Under the pieces are notes generated by a model. It was not told where the DNA came from and ran no database searches. It saw only the letters and a program-made list of their open reading frames with translations. A stretch of 64,000 nt of DNA from Echinicola pacifica DSM 19836 (GTDB taxonomy: Bacteria > Bacteroidota > Bacteroidia > Cytophagales > Cyclobacteriaceae): NCBI RefSeq assembly GCF_000373245.1, contig NZ_KB890750.1, positions 612,693 to 676,692 on the forward strand. Direction: 5' to 3'. The position numbers and the translations under genes are program-made. This document shows, in pieces, positions 26,900 to 36,082 of the stretch; within the stretch, counting starts at the first letter, position 1, and every line of letters begins with the position of its first letter.

Positions 26900-28483
26900 T
26901 TATCTCACATTCCCCATCAATTTCCTAATAGGTTTGGTGATAAGTGCCAGGAATATCCCTGCCCCGACGGTAATCAGGACGATTTGCATATACTGCCCAG
27001 GCATCTGTGCCAAGGCTTCGTCGGTTCCACCACTGGCTTCACCGGCGATCAATCCAGCGATCAGGTTACCAAGTGCTACGGACATAAACCACATCCCCAT
27101 CATCTGTCCCTGGAACTTCTTAGGAGCAAGCTTGGTAGTCAGACTCAAGCCCACAGGGCTAAGGCTGAGTTCTCCAAAAGTATGGAAGAGGTAAGTCAAT
27201 AATAACCAAGTCGGGGCAGCAAGATCTCCGGAAGCAGCGATTTTGGCAGCAAAATACATCACCATAAACCCAACTCCTAAGAGTACTAAGCCAAAGCTAA
27301 ATTTGATTGGAGAGGAAGGTTCTAAGTTTCTCTGCGCTAGCCACACCCATAAGGCTGCAAAAATAGGTGCAAATATGATGATAAATAATGAATTGGCTGA
27401 TTGGAAATAGCCAGTAGGGATTTCCCAACCCATAAAACTACGGTCGGTAAATCGCTCAGCAAACAAATTCAAGGTAGATCCAGCCTGCTCAAAACCAGAC
27501 CAGAATAAAGCAGAGAATATCAATAATATAGCAATGACGCCAACCTTCTTTTTCTCATCAGAAGTCAAGCCTCCAAAGGCGAGTATATAGACAAAAAACA
27601 AGACGGCAATTACCGCTATCACTTTATAAGAAGCTTCTGCTATGGAAGCAGCATTAATGGAAATTACCCCTTGGAACATCATCGCCAATAGAATAACTAT
27701 CAATACTACTATGCCGAAAAGAATCTTCTTCATCTTGGAACGAGAAGTCTTCTCCTCTTCCGTCACTGCTGGGCTCAGGTCTCCTTTTCCTTCGAGATTG
27801 CCAGCAGTTAGTTTATATTGAATAAGGCCGAGCACCATCCCAAATCCTGCTACACCAAAACCTAAATGCCAATCAATCTTGGCAAAAGAGCTGCAGATAA
27901 TGGGAGCGATAAATCCCCCAATATTAATACCCATATAGAAGATGGAAAAACCTGCATCCCGCTTTGAGCTACCATCATGGTATAGCTGCCCCACAATGGA
28001 GCTGATATTGGGCTTCAGTAAGCCCGTACCCACCACAATCAAAATCAACCCCATAAAAAACGAGACCGTATCTAAGGTCGAAAGGGCATTTGAATCACCG
28101 TGAGTGGGATCAAATAAGGACAAGATTCCCGGCATCCCCATTGTAAAATGGCCGAGGGCAATAATAATCCCCCCATACCATACTGAACGCTTTAGTCCAA
28201 ACAGTCTATCTGCTAGCCATCCACCTGGAAGAGCCAGCAAATAAACCCCCATAGTGTACAAACCATAAATGGCTCCGGAGGTCTTATCATCAAATCCCAG
28301 GCCACCATCTATCACAGCGGTGGTCATAAATAGAATCAGAAGAGCTCGCATACCGTAATAGCTGAAGCGCTCCCACATTTCTGTAAAAAACAGAGTCATC
28401 AAACCTTTGGGGTGACCAAACATCGAAGGGCCATCAAATCCTCTCTCCAGTTTGTGACTGGCATTATGTTCTTTTTGTACCAT
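26900..28483 (-). CDS. POT/PTR family proton-dependent peptide transporter (MFS)
   Basis: A 527-residue membrane protein with 12 to 14 hydrophobic helices. The N-terminal helix carries the POT signature E-x2-E-R-F-x-Y-Y (TEMWERFSYYG, residues 34-44), whose acidic and basic residues couple proton movement to peptide binding; a second family motif GxYLLALPGGWLADR follows between helices 2 and 3, and the FSIFYMGINIGGFIAP motif near helix 5. It imports di- and tripeptides into the cytoplasm. The gene is monocistronic with its own terminator. Confidence 0.93.
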   Translation of the reverse strand: MVQKEHNASHKLERGFDGPSMFGHPKGLMTLFFTEMWERFSYYGMRALLILFMTTAVIDGGLGFDDKTSGAIYGLYTMGVYLLALPGGWLADRLFGLKRSVWYGGIIIALGHFTMGMPGILSLFDPTHGDSNALSTLDTVSFFMGLILIVVGTGLLKPNISSIVGQLYHDGSSKRDAGFSIFYMGINIGGFIAPIICSSFAKIDWHLGFGVAGFGMVLGLIQYKLTAGNLEGKGDLSPAVTEEEKTSRSKMKKILFGIVVLIVILLAMMFQGVISINAASIAEASYKVIAVIAVLFFVYILAFGGLTSDEKKKVGVIAILLIFSALFWSGFEQAGSTLNLFAERFTDRSFMGWEIPTGYFQSANSLFIIIFAPIFAALWVWLAQRNLEPSSPIKFSFGLVLLGVGFMVMYFAAKIAASGDLAAPTWLLLTYLFHTFGELSLSPVGLSLTTKLAPKKFQGQMMGMWFMSVALGNLIAGLIAGEASGGTDEALAQMPGQYMQIVLITVGAGIFLALITKPIRKLMGNVR

Positions 28484-28974
28484 TTGGGTGTATAATTCTA
28501 GTTTTTACCTGTGACCTATCTTCTCTGACACCAAGCAGTCTGTAAACTACCTTCTAACCAATCGATTTTGCATAATTCCTACGCTTTACTCCCTTGGTAA
28601 AACGCTAAATCCATTTCAAAATGAGATTCCTTGCAATTTTCATGACGCTCAAGTCATTCTGAAAAATCCAGGTATTATATGATTTTAACAATTACAATGA
28701 TAATGTATTTTTTCCAATCTAATACACTTAATACCCAGCTTAGTCCTTCTGAAACCTAATGAAAGGGGAAAAAATGTCATTTATTACCCTTAATCGATTT
28801 AGGAAATTATTCGACTCAATACTTTCAATAATATTAGATAAAAAATTCCAAAAAACCCCTACGAAATCGATTGAAAAACGGGATTTTTATTGAAAATACT
28901 GCTCAGCCAATGCTGAAAAGCCCTATATTTGTACCCTATCCTGAAAGGGATAACCCAAATAACTTTAGAGATTT
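28484..28974. other. divergent promoter region between the peptide transporter and pckA
   Basis: This is 491 nt of AT-rich sequence with no open frame. A TATATTTG element for pckA lies at 28924-28931. Around 28903-28920 there is a short TCAGC/GCTGA inverted repeat, and in the predicted pckA leader a TATCC/GGATA hairpin. No promoter element was recognised for the minus-strand transporter. Confidence 0.6.
28924..28931 (+). promoter_or_regulatory. predicted -7 element (TATATTTG) of pckA
   Basis: A perfect match to the Bacteroidota -7 consensus TAnnTTTG, 43 nt before the pckA start codon. No good TTTG -33 element is seen 19-21 nt upstream, so the promoter may need an activator. A small hairpin (CCCTATC...GGGATA) would lie in the leader. 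Confidence 0.45.
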
Positions 28975-30578
28975 ATGATTACAACAAAAAACCCAACATC
29001 CACCCTTGGGGTAAATGGCCTATCCACTTATCCCAAAAACGCCCTTCATAATTTATGTGCTTCCAGCTTGGTGGAAGAAGCACTACTCAATAAAGAAGGC
29101 AAACTATCCTCCTCCGGCGCTTTAATGGTCAATACCGGCACCTACACAGGTAGATCCCCAAAAGATCGGTTTATCGTCAAAGAGCCCAAAACTAAAGATC
29201 ATATCTGGTGGGGAAATATCAACCTCCCGCTCGAGGAATCCTTTTTTGCTCTATTGCATCGTGATATGCTGGAAGAACTCAGCAGCAGCAAAATATACTC
29301 CAGGGATGCTTTTGTCGGTGCAGATCGTCGGTATCGGAAGTCCTTAAGAGTATTCACTTCCCTTGCCTGGCATAACTTATTTTGCCTAAATATGTTTCTG
29401 CGGCCTGAAGTGGATGAATTGGCGCATTTCTCTCCGGAATACACGATTATATGTCTCCCGGAATTCGAAGCAGATCCCCGGCGACATGGTACAAGGGGAA
29501 AGAACTTCACGGTAATTAACCTGGAAAAAAAACTGGTTCTTATCGGGGGACTGCCTATGCTGGCGAGATCAAGAAGGCGGTGTTTTCGATAATGAACTAT
29601 ATTCTTCCCTTGGAAGAAAAACAATTGTCCATGCACTGCTCCGCCAATATGGGCGATAAAGGAGATACCGCTATTTTCTTTGGACTTTCGGGAACCGGCA
29701 AGACCACCCTTTCTGCTGATCCTAAGCGCGTGCTCATCGGAGATGATGAGCATGGCTGGTCAAATAATGGCATCTACAATTTTGAGGGAGGTTGCTATGC
29801 CAAGGCGATTAATTTGGACCCCGAAAAGGAACCACAGATTTGGAATGCCATCAAATTCGGGGCAATCGTGGAGAATACCATCTTCCATCCAGGCACAAGC
29901 ATCATTAATTATAAGGATAATTCCTTGACAGAGAATACGAGGACGGCTTATCCTATCTCGCATATTCCAAACTCCATAGATCCACCATTGGGGACTTTAC
30001 CACAAACTGTATTTTTCCTGACCGCAGATGCCTTTGGGGTGCTGCCGCCGATCTCCAAGCTCAATCCTTCTCAAGCTATGTATCACTTCATCTCAGGCTA
30101 CACCGCCAAGGTGGCAGGAACAGAAATGGGGATTAAGGAGCCGCAAGTCACCTTTTCGGCTTGTTTTGGTGAGGCTTTTCTACCGCTAAACCCCACAGTA
30201 TATGCTGCACTCCTAGGTAAACTCATGAAACAACATCAGGTGGATGTGTGGCTGATCAATACCGGATGGACCGGCGGATCTTATGGTACAGGCAAGAGGA
30301 TCCCTTTAGCGTACACGCGCGCCATGGTCAATGCCGCTTTGGAAGGCAAAATGAATAATGTTTCATTTGAAAAACATCCTATCTTTAAAATTCAAATCCC
30401 CTCCTACTGCCCGGGCGTACCCAGCGAACTCCTAAATCCTAAAAACACTTGGGAGAATCCTGGTAATTACGATCAAACGGCGGCCCAATTGGCGCGAGCT
30501 TTCCAGGAGAATTTCGCCAAATATACCGAGGAGGCACCTCCTGAGATTATGGACGGAGGGCCATCTTTAGACTTCTAG
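28975..30578 (+). pseudogene. pckA: ATP-dependent phosphoenolpyruvate carboxykinase, interrupted by a one-base frameshift
   Basis: The enzyme converts oxaloacetate and ATP to phosphoenolpyruvate and CO2, the entry step of gluconeogenesis. Codons 1-191 are in one frame (TYTGRSPKDRFIV, AWHNLF.LNMFLRP), which then stops at 29589 after 14 unrelated codons. The rest is in another frame: [17 protein letters not shown], the P-loop [22 protein letters not shown], and [15 protein letters not shown]. The switch falls at the run of five G at 29545-29549; a sixth G would restore LIGGT and a 534-residue protein, the normal length. All ATP- and metal-binding residues lie after the break, so a truncated product would be inactive. 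Possible causes are a real mutation, a homopolymer sequencing error or, less likely, -1 slippage. Confidence 0.88.
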
Positions 30579-30647
30579 GCTTACCTTATTAAGGGCTTTA
30601 TTATGGAAGTCCAGGTAGCTAGCCTTGATCTTCATCTACTATAACAA

Positions 30648-30684
30648 AACCAGAGGCCAGACTTTAATGCCTCTGGTTATTTTT
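30648..30684 (+). terminator. intrinsic terminator of pckA
   Basis: A perfect 10-bp stem, AACCAGAGGC (30648-30657) and GCCTCTGGTT (30669-30678), with an 11-nt loop is followed by ATTTTTA. It lies 70 nt after the pckA stop. Confidence 0.78.
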
Positions 30685-30877
30685 ATCCCCCCCCAACTCT
30701 GACCGATATTCCAGGACCTTCTGACTATTAGCTCTACTGGGGTGAAGGACTCTTACTGCATAAATAAGAGCTCCTACTATTACCATCAAGGGATACCTGC
30801 TCATCCTAAAGCTGTGGCTTAAGGCATAAAAATCATAATAGGAGCAATAACCTGCAGGTATAATTTAGATAGTTTCA

Positions 30878-30885
30878 TATATTTG
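30878..30885 (+). promoter_or_regulatory. predicted -7 element (TATATTTG) of the cyclophilin gene
   Basis: A perfect TAnnTTTG match 14 nt before the ATG at 30900, implying a leader of only a few nucleotides. No clear TTTG -33 box is seen; CCTGCAGG at 30851-30858 occupies that area. Confidence 0.4.
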
Positions 30886-30899
30886 CAAAAAATAAATCT

Positions 30900-31337
30900 A
30901 TGAAGACTGCTGAAATAATTACCGAAAAAGGTACCATGAAAGTGGAGTTTTATGATCAAGACGCTCCAAATACTGTAAAGAACTTTATAGACCTTTCTAA
31001 GAAAGGCTTCTATGATGGGCTTACCTTCCATAGAGTCATCCCAAATTTTGTAATTCAAGGAGGATGTCCTAATGGCACTGGCGCAGGTGGACCTGGCTAT
31101 AGCATCGACTGCGAACTAAAGGGAGATAACCAACACCATGAGCGTGGGGTACTTTCTATGGCGCATGCTGGTCGCAATACTGGTGGATCCCAATTTTTCA
31201 TCTGCCATAGCAGAGACAATACTGCTCACCTTGACAGAAATCATACTTGCTTCGGTAAGGTGGTTGAAGGACTTGACATGATCGATGAAATCAAAGCTGG
31301 TGACAAAATCGAAAAAATCACTGTTTCTGAAGATTAA
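30900..31337 (+). CDS. cyclophilin-type peptidyl-prolyl cis-trans isomerase
   Basis: A 145-residue single-domain cyclophilin that speeds cis-trans isomerisation of proline peptide bonds. The catalytic and binding motifs are present in order: FHRVIPNF at 43-50 (catalytic Arg), VIQGG, GSQFFI at 96-101 (Gln-Phe-Phe pocket) and LDRNHTCFG at 111-119 (His in place of the usual Trp-proximal segment, as in many bacterial forms). There is no signal peptide, so it is cytoplasmic, like PpiB. It is monocistronic with a very strong terminator right behind it. Confidence 0.93.
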   Translation: MKTAEIITEKGTMKVEFYDQDAPNTVKNFIDLSKKGFYDGLTFHRVIPNFVIQGGCPNGTGAGGPGYSIDCELKGDNQHHERGVLSMAHAGRNTGGSQFFICHSRDNTAHLDRNHTCFGKVVEGLDMIDEIKAGDKIEKITVSED

Positions 31338-31350
31338 TCCTCATCAGAGC

Positions 31351-31398
31351 ACAAAAATAAAGCCGCTGCAGAACGTTCTGTAGCGGCTTTATTTTTGT
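31351..31398. terminator. very strong bidirectional terminator behind the cyclophilin gene
   Basis: The whole 48-nt stretch is a palindrome with one G-U position: the arms 31351-31374 and 31375-31398 are complementary, giving a stem of about 22 bp with a 4-nt loop. The core AAAGCCGCT/AGCGGCTTT is flanked by A- and T-rich ends, so U-runs exist on both strands. Confidence 0.88.
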
Positions 31399-31550
31399 TA
31401 GTATTACTATTTTTAAAATATCTTCCATTTCCCAGGCATAGCTAAATAATACAGATTGGAATTGGATGATAATTAATACGATATAATCTTTCGCAAAATT
31501 CAGGCTTTAATGTTAGGCCAATTTCCTAGTCATCAAAATGAGTTCTTGCC

Positions 31551-32837
31551 TTAGGCGAACAACATTCCCGCGAGGGTTGCTGTCATCATACAGGCCAAAG
31601 TCGCCGCCAGCAAAGCATGCATTCCTAGTTTAGATAAGTTGCCTTGTTGGTTGGGAGCAATACTTCCGATTCCGCCTACCTGGATAGCAATGGAGCTGAA
31701 GTTAGAAAACCCACAAAGGGCATAAGTGGCGATAATGATGGATTTTGGAGAGAGGTTACCCGCGGCCTTCATCTCAGAAAGATCAGAATAAGCGACAAAC
31801 TCATTAATGACGGTCTTCTGCCCCAGCAAAGAACCTACCTGCAGGGTGTCCTGCCATTCTACTCCCATTAGCCAGGCGAATATTCGAAAAACCTGACCTA
31901 AGATATACTCCAAAGAAAAGCCATCAAACTGTCCCTTGGTGGAGGAAACCACATAGGCATTTAATCCCGTCAAATCTCCTATTACTCCAGACAAAAAGTA
32001 ATTTACCGCTGCGATCACCGCGATGAAAGCTAGCAGCATTCCCCCAACATTCAGGGCAAGCTTAAGTCCATCGGAGGCTCCTATGGACATCGCATCGATG
32101 AGATTGACCCCTAATCCTTCCTTATTAACGACCAGCTTATCATCCAGGCCCTTTTCGTTGGTTTCCGGGATCATAAGTTTTGACATCACGATGGCAGCTG
32201 GCGCATTCATGATGCTGGCACCTAGTAAATAGGATGCAAATCTACTTTGCTCCTCCAGGCTGTCTCCACCCAAAAAGGCTACATAAGCTGCCAATACCCC
32301 GCCGGCGATGGTGGCCATACCGCCTGTCATCAAACACATAAGCTCCGATCGGGTCATGGCAGGGATAAACGGCCTCACCAATAGCGGTGCTTCAGTCTGT
32401 CCCAAAAAGATATTCCCTGCTGCTGATAAACTCTCGGCACCAGACAGCCCCATCGTGCGCGACATCACCCAAGCGATCCCAAACACGACTTTTTGTAAGA
32501 CGCCTAGATAGTATAGTCCCGCAGATACAGTGGAAAAGAAGATAATGGTGGGCAGTACCTGAAAGGCAAATATGGTCCCAAAGGAATCTGTGGCCAAGTC
32601 ACCGAACAGGAATATAGCTCCAGCCTGCGAGAAACTCAACAACTTCACAAACCCCTGGCTAAGGCTGATAAACAAGCGCTCTACAAAGGCCACCTTAGTG
32701 ATCAGAAGCCCAAAGACCAGCTGCAATATTACTCCTATACCTACAAGCTTCCAGTTTACAGCACGTTTATTTGCCGAGAACAGAAAAGCTACCCCCAGGA
32801 GAGCACACACTCCTAGTAATCCTCTCAGGTAATCCAT
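31551..32837 (-). CDS. concentrative nucleoside transporter (NupC/CNT family)
   Basis: A 428-residue inner-membrane protein with the CNT-family layout: N-terminal helices, the gate motif region (FQVLPTIIFFSTVSAGLYYLG), GAESLSAAGNIFLGQTEAPLLVRPFI (the conserved G-Q-T-E-A-P nucleoside-binding motif), AGGVLAAYVAFLG, and near the C-terminus LCGFSNFSSIAIQVGG. It imports nucleosides with sodium ions or protons. The upstream nuclease gene has a terminator between them, so this gene likely has its own promoter. Nucleoside specificity cannot be told. Confidence 0.92.
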   Translation of the reverse strand: MDYLRGLLGVCALLGVAFLFSANKRAVNWKLVGIGVILQLVFGLLITKVAFVERLFISLSQGFVKLLSFSQAGAIFLFGDLATDSFGTIFAFQVLPTIIFFSTVSAGLYYLGVLQKVVFGIAWVMSRTMGLSGAESLSAAGNIFLGQTEAPLLVRPFIPAMTRSELMCLMTGGMATIAGGVLAAYVAFLGGDSLEEQSRFASYLLGASIMNAPAAIVMSKLMIPETNEKGLDDKLVVNKEGLGVNLIDAMSIGASDGLKLALNVGGMLLAFIAVIAAVNYFLSGVIGDLTGLNAYVVSSTKGQFDGFSLEYILGQVFRIFAWLMGVEWQDTLQVGSLLGQKTVINEFVAYSDLSEMKAAGNLSPKSIIIATYALCGFSNFSSIAIQVGGIGSIAPNQQGNLSKLGMHALLAATLACMMTATLAGMLFA

Positions 32838-32924
32838 ATATTTTTTGGTAAATGTCTAATGTCGATATGCTTATTAAAATATAATAAAGGGTAAATATAA
32901 AGTTTTTTATTAAAATATCGGAAA

Positions 32925-32956
32925 CAAAAAAACCCGGACCTTTAATAGACCCGGGT
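32925..32956 (-). terminator. terminator of the etf-nuclease operon
   Basis: Read on the minus strand: ACCCGG, a 13-nt loop, CCGGGT, then seven T with a following G. The stem is only 6 bp but fully GC-rich apart from its outer pair. It lies 18 nt past the nuclease-gene stop. Confidence 0.65.
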
Positions 32957-32973
32957 ATGGTATGATATATTGG

Positions 32974-33579
32974 CTAGTTTCGCCGATTTATTTCATCTCT
33001 TATTCTGGCAGCTTGCTCATAATTTTCATTCGTGATGGCCTTGTCCAGCATTTCATTTAGTTTATCCAGGCTATAATCCTTCCATGGTTCATTGGACTTG
33101 GCAGGTTTTGATACGGGTTTGGAGGGCGAGGAGCTGGCAGCATCAGGGCTTACCTCCTCCTCATTCTCATTAAACTCTATGGCTGCCTCGGACATTACCT
33201 TTTGCTCACAATAGATAGGTGCTTCAAATCTCACCGCAATAGCAATAGCATCGGAAGGTCGAGCGTCTATTTCCACCACTTTACGGCCGTCTTTGCATAC
33301 TATTTTGGCATAAAAAACCCCTTCTCTCATATCAGAAATGAGGATATAATCAATGTTAAACCCAAAGTTACTAGCAAAGGACTTGAACAAATCATGAGTC
33401 ATTGGCCGGTTAGGCACAATTTTCTCAATCTCTATTGCGATCGCTTGGGCTTCAAACATCCCTATAACAATGGGCAATCTCCTCCTGCCGGAAGTCTCCC
33501 CCATCACCAAGGTAAATGACCCTGACTGGGAATGATTGGATGATAAACCTAATATTTCTAACTCTATTGTGTTCTCCAC
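32974..33579 (-). CDS. bifunctional nuclease (BFN/DUF151) family protein with C-terminal UVR motif
   Basis: A 201-residue cytoplasmic protein. Residues 1 to about 130 match the BFN domain (LVMGETSGRRRLPIVIGMFEAQAIAIEIE, DARPSDAIAIAVRFEAPIY), reported in plants and bacteria to have DNase and RNase activity and also found in mycobacterial oxidative-stress proteins. A proline/serine-rich linker (about 145-165) leads to a UvrB/UvrC-type UVR motif (DKLNEMLDKAITNENYEQAARIRDEI), which normally mediates contact between repair proteins. The gene begins 6 nt after etfA, so it is co-transcribed with the electron-transfer flavoprotein genes. Substrate in the cell is not known. Confidence 0.85.
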   Translation of the reverse strand: MENTIELEILGLSSNHSQSGSFTLVMGETSGRRRLPIVIGMFEAQAIAIEIEKIVPNRPMTHDLFKSFASNFGFNIDYILISDMREGVFYAKIVCKDGRKVVEIDARPSDAIAIAVRFEAPIYCEQKVMSEAAIEFNENEEEVSPDAASSSPSKPVSKPAKSNEPWKDYSLDKLNEMLDKAITNENYEQAARIRDEINRRN

Positions 33580-33585
33580 GCGAAA

Positions 33586-34551
33586 TTATTTTACAGCTTT
33601 TATAGCCTCTGTTAATTTAGGTAATACCTCAAATGCATCTCCAACAATACCGTAATCTGCGGCTTTAAAGAATGGCGCTTCAGGATCTTTATTGATCACT
33701 ACGATATACTTAGAGGCATTTACTCCTGCAAGATGTTGAATCGCTCCTGAAATTCCAACTGCCACGTATAAAGTTGGGGCTACTTTTACACCAGTTTGTC
33801 CTACGTGCTCATGATGAGGTCTCCATCCGCTATCCGATACTGGCTTAGAACAGCCCGTGGCTGCGCCTAAGGCTTTCGCCAGGTCTTCTATCAGATTCCA
33901 GTTTTCAGGACCTTTCATTCCACGACCACCAGATACCACTATATCTGCTTCCGGAAGTGGAATCTCGTCATTGGCCTTGTCTATAGAGGTGATCTTGGCT
34001 GCAAAAGCTCCTTCCGATAGGTTCACTTCCAAAGCTTCTACACTGGCTGGAGCTCCATCAGTCTTCAAAGGAACGGCATTTTTCTTTACCCCTAAAATCT
34101 TATTCGTCTTGGTGATCTCTGATTCTGCAAAGGCTTTGCCGGTATATATACTTCTCTTGACCGTATAAGTGCCAGAAGTAGAAGGCAAAGCCACCACATT
34201 GGAAATATATCCTGCATCCAATTTGACCGCTAGGCGGGCTGCAACAGCATCGCCCAATGAGGACTTGGCGAGGATAAGCGTGTCGGCTCCAGCCTTTTCG
34301 AAGGCCTGAGCCACAGCTTCAGCATGAGCCTGAATGACCCCGGCGTTTAGCTGATCATCATTCACATGATATACTGTGCTTAGCCCTGCAGTACCCACTG
34401 AGGCCAACTGGTCCTCACTTACTGTACCCAACACAACGCCCTTTGCGTCCACTCCCTGCTGTTCCGCCAAGGCGCTGGCATAGGATGCAGCTTCTAAAGA
34501 GGTCTTCTTTATTGCCCCTTCGATATGCTCTATATATACTATAATTGACAT
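33586..34551 (-). CDS. etfA: electron transfer flavoprotein alpha subunit
   Basis: A 321-residue FAD-binding subunit of the EtfAB heterodimer, which passes electrons from acyl-CoA and other dehydrogenases to the quinone pool through ETF:quinone oxidoreductase. The N-terminal part is the Rossmann-like domain shared with EtfB; the C-terminal FAD domain has the family signature: VSGGRGMKGPENW, SDSGWRPHHEHVGQTG, VAPTLYVAVGISGAIQHLAG and VVINKDPEAPFF. It follows etfB by 29 nt and precedes the nuclease gene by 6 nt. Confidence 0.95.
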   Translation of the reverse strand: MSIIVYIEHIEGAIKKTSLEAASYASALAEQQGVDAKGVVLGTVSEDQLASVGTAGLSTVYHVNDDQLNAGVIQAHAEAVAQAFEKAGADTLILAKSSLGDAVAARLAVKLDAGYISNVVALPSTSGTYTVKRSIYTGKAFAESEITKTNKILGVKKNAVPLKTDGAPASVEALEVNLSEGAFAAKITSIDKANDEIPLPEADIVVSGGRGMKGPENWNLIEDLAKALGAATGCSKPVSDSGWRPHHEHVGQTGVKVAPTLYVAVGISGAIQHLAGVNASKYIVVINKDPEAPFFKAADYGIVGDAFEVLPKLTEAIKAVK

Positions 34552-34580
34552 TGGATTATCATTTTAATGGTTGAAAAAAA

Positions 34581-35318
34581 TTACAATACCTTGGCCTCTG
34601 ACTTCAACAGCTCCACCAACTCCTGTACATTATTGCTGTCAATAAGCTTCACAGCACCCTTGGCAGGAGGCATTTCATAGGCTACAGTCTTAGTCGCCAC
34701 TACGTCTCCGCTCAGTTCCTGCACCTGAAGTGGCTTAGAGCGAGCAGACATGATGCCTCTCATATTTGGTATTTTCCACTCAGCGATAGGCTCTTGACAT
34801 CCAGCAACAAAAGGTAGCTTGATCTCCAGATATTCCTTGCCGCCTTCTATCTCACGAGCGATTTTGGCTGTATCTCCTTCCAAATCCAGCTTCATCACTG
34901 GCGATACCGATGGCATCCCCAATAATTCAGCAACCATTCCATGGACCATACCTCCATTGAAATCGATCGACTCTCTGCCCATTAATATCATATCATAACC
35001 AATTTCCTTAGCATGATTCGCGATTTGGGTCGCCACAAAAAACGCATCAGTAGGTTCAGCATTGATCCGGACTGCCTCATCCGCGCCAATAGCCAAAGCC
35101 TTGCGAAGCGTAGGCTCGGTCTCGGCCTCACCGACATTCAGTACCGTGAGCTTGCCTCCCGTCTGATCTCTAAGCTCAACCGCACGGGCCAAAGCATAAT
35201 CATCGTAAGGACCTATTATATACTGAACACCCGTCTTGTCAAACTTAGTGTTATTATCGGTAAATTGGATTTTGGATGTGGTATCCGGCACATGAGTTAT
35301 ACAGACCAGAATTTTCAT
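34581..35318 (-). CDS. etfB: electron transfer flavoprotein beta subunit
   Basis: A 245-residue beta subunit that binds AMP and carries the recognition loop for partner dehydrogenases. The start MKILVCITHVPDT at 35318 is chosen because it matches the usual N-terminus; an in-frame start 33 nt upstream would add 11 unlikely residues. Family features are NPYD-like IGPYDDYALARAVEL (residues about 36-50), ILMGRESIDFNGGMVHGMVAELLG and LPFVAGCQEP. It is the first gene of the etfB-etfA-nuclease operon, and a TAAATTTG element lies 20 nt upstream. Confidence 0.95.
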   Translation of the reverse strand: MKILVCITHVPDTTSKIQFTDNNTKFDKTGVQYIIGPYDDYALARAVELRDQTGGKLTVLNVGEAETEPTLRKALAIGADEAVRINAEPTDAFFVATQIANHAKEIGYDMILMGRESIDFNGGMVHGMVAELLGMPSVSPVMKLDLEGDTAKIAREIEGGKEYLEIKLPFVAGCQEPIAEWKIPNMRGIMSARSKPLQVQELSGDVVATKTVAYEMPPAKGAVKLIDSNNVQELVELLKSEAKVL

Positions 35319-35739
35319 ATCGTTGTTATATTGGTTAGCAAATTTATTCAAAATTCCTCCCCCTTGTCAGCGCTTTTCCTATAATAGAAGCTCCACCGAC
35401 TAAGAGCGAGTATAAAGTATCTATTAAACTAAAAAATCACCAAATCAGCAGATTATTTTAGCCTACCTCTTCCCTATTCTATTGAAGATGTGCCCAAAAT
35501 TAAAAAAAAGGCACCTGATTACCTATAACTAAAAGGATGATTTTACCGCTCCTCGATAACCAATTATTATATCACTACCTTAACCTCTTGATTCACAATG
35601 GAAGCCATTGAAAACCAAAGGCTTTTGACTGCTTAATACAACTAAAACTACAGAACTAAGGTAAAACTGTCCTAAAAAAGATAATTTTGGCATGGTGATG
35701 GCATAAAATTCTTTAAAATAACCAAACTATAATCCTATC
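35319..35739. other. divergent promoter region between etfB and the TPR gene
   Basis: This 421-nt stretch has the etfB -7 element at 35339-35346 and no protein-like frame. No hairpin of note and no clear promoter for the plus-strand TPR gene were seen. Confidence 0.55.
35339..35346 (-). promoter_or_regulatory. predicted -7 element (TAAATTTG on the minus strand) of etfB
   Basis: A perfect TAnnTTTG match on the minus strand, 20 nt before the etfB start codon. A TTTG -33 element is not evident at the usual 19-21 nt; TGAC stands there. Confidence 0.4.
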
Positions 35740-36081
35740 ATGAGCGATACAACCAACACAAGAAAAGAATCACTGCTACAGTATATAAAAGAAGACCCGC
35801 AGGCCCCCTTCAACTATTATGCACTGGCATTAGAATACCTCAAGGAAGACAAGGAAGATGATGCCCTGAAGTATTTCAATATTCTTCTCGAGCAACATCC
35901 TGATTATCTGCCCACTTATTACCACGCTGCTGCCTTATATACTGAGTACAATATGCTGGAAGAAGCTCGCCATACCTATGAAAAAGGAGTGGATCTCGCT
36001 TATAAGCAGCAGGATTTTCACGCTCGAAGGGAGCTTCAAAATGCCTTTCAAAACTTCCTCTTCGAGCATGATCTGGAATAA
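35740..36081 (+). CDS. small tetratricopeptide-repeat protein
   Basis: A 113-residue cytoplasmic protein made of about two TPR units: APFNYYALALEYLKEDKEDDALKYF (about 22-46) and LPTYYHAAALYTEYNMLEEARHTYEKGVDLA (about 57-87), with the conserved small/aromatic positions of the motif, then a capping helix. TPRs mediate protein-protein contacts; nothing more can be said. Its stop is one base away from the stop of the convergent MDR gene, so no terminator fits between them. Confidence 0.82.
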   Translation: MSDTTNTRKESLLQYIKEDPQAPFNYYALALEYLKEDKEDDALKYFNILLEQHPDYLPTYYHAAALYTEYNMLEEARHTYEKGVDLAYKQQDFHARRELQNAFQNFLFEHDLE

Positions 36082-36082
36082 T

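Larger units (their letters stand above)
30579..30899. other. intergenic stretch between pckA and the cyclophilin gene
   Basis: This 321-nt stretch holds the pckA terminator (30648-30684) and the predicted -7 element of the cyclophilin gene (30878-30885). Between them, around 30690-30860, nothing is recognised. Confidence 0.6.

Noticed and set aside
29580-30578. treating the second pckA part as an independent gene starting at 29580
   Set aside because: The codons before it in the same frame continue the PEP carboxykinase family sequence, so it is a frameshifted continuation, not a separate start.
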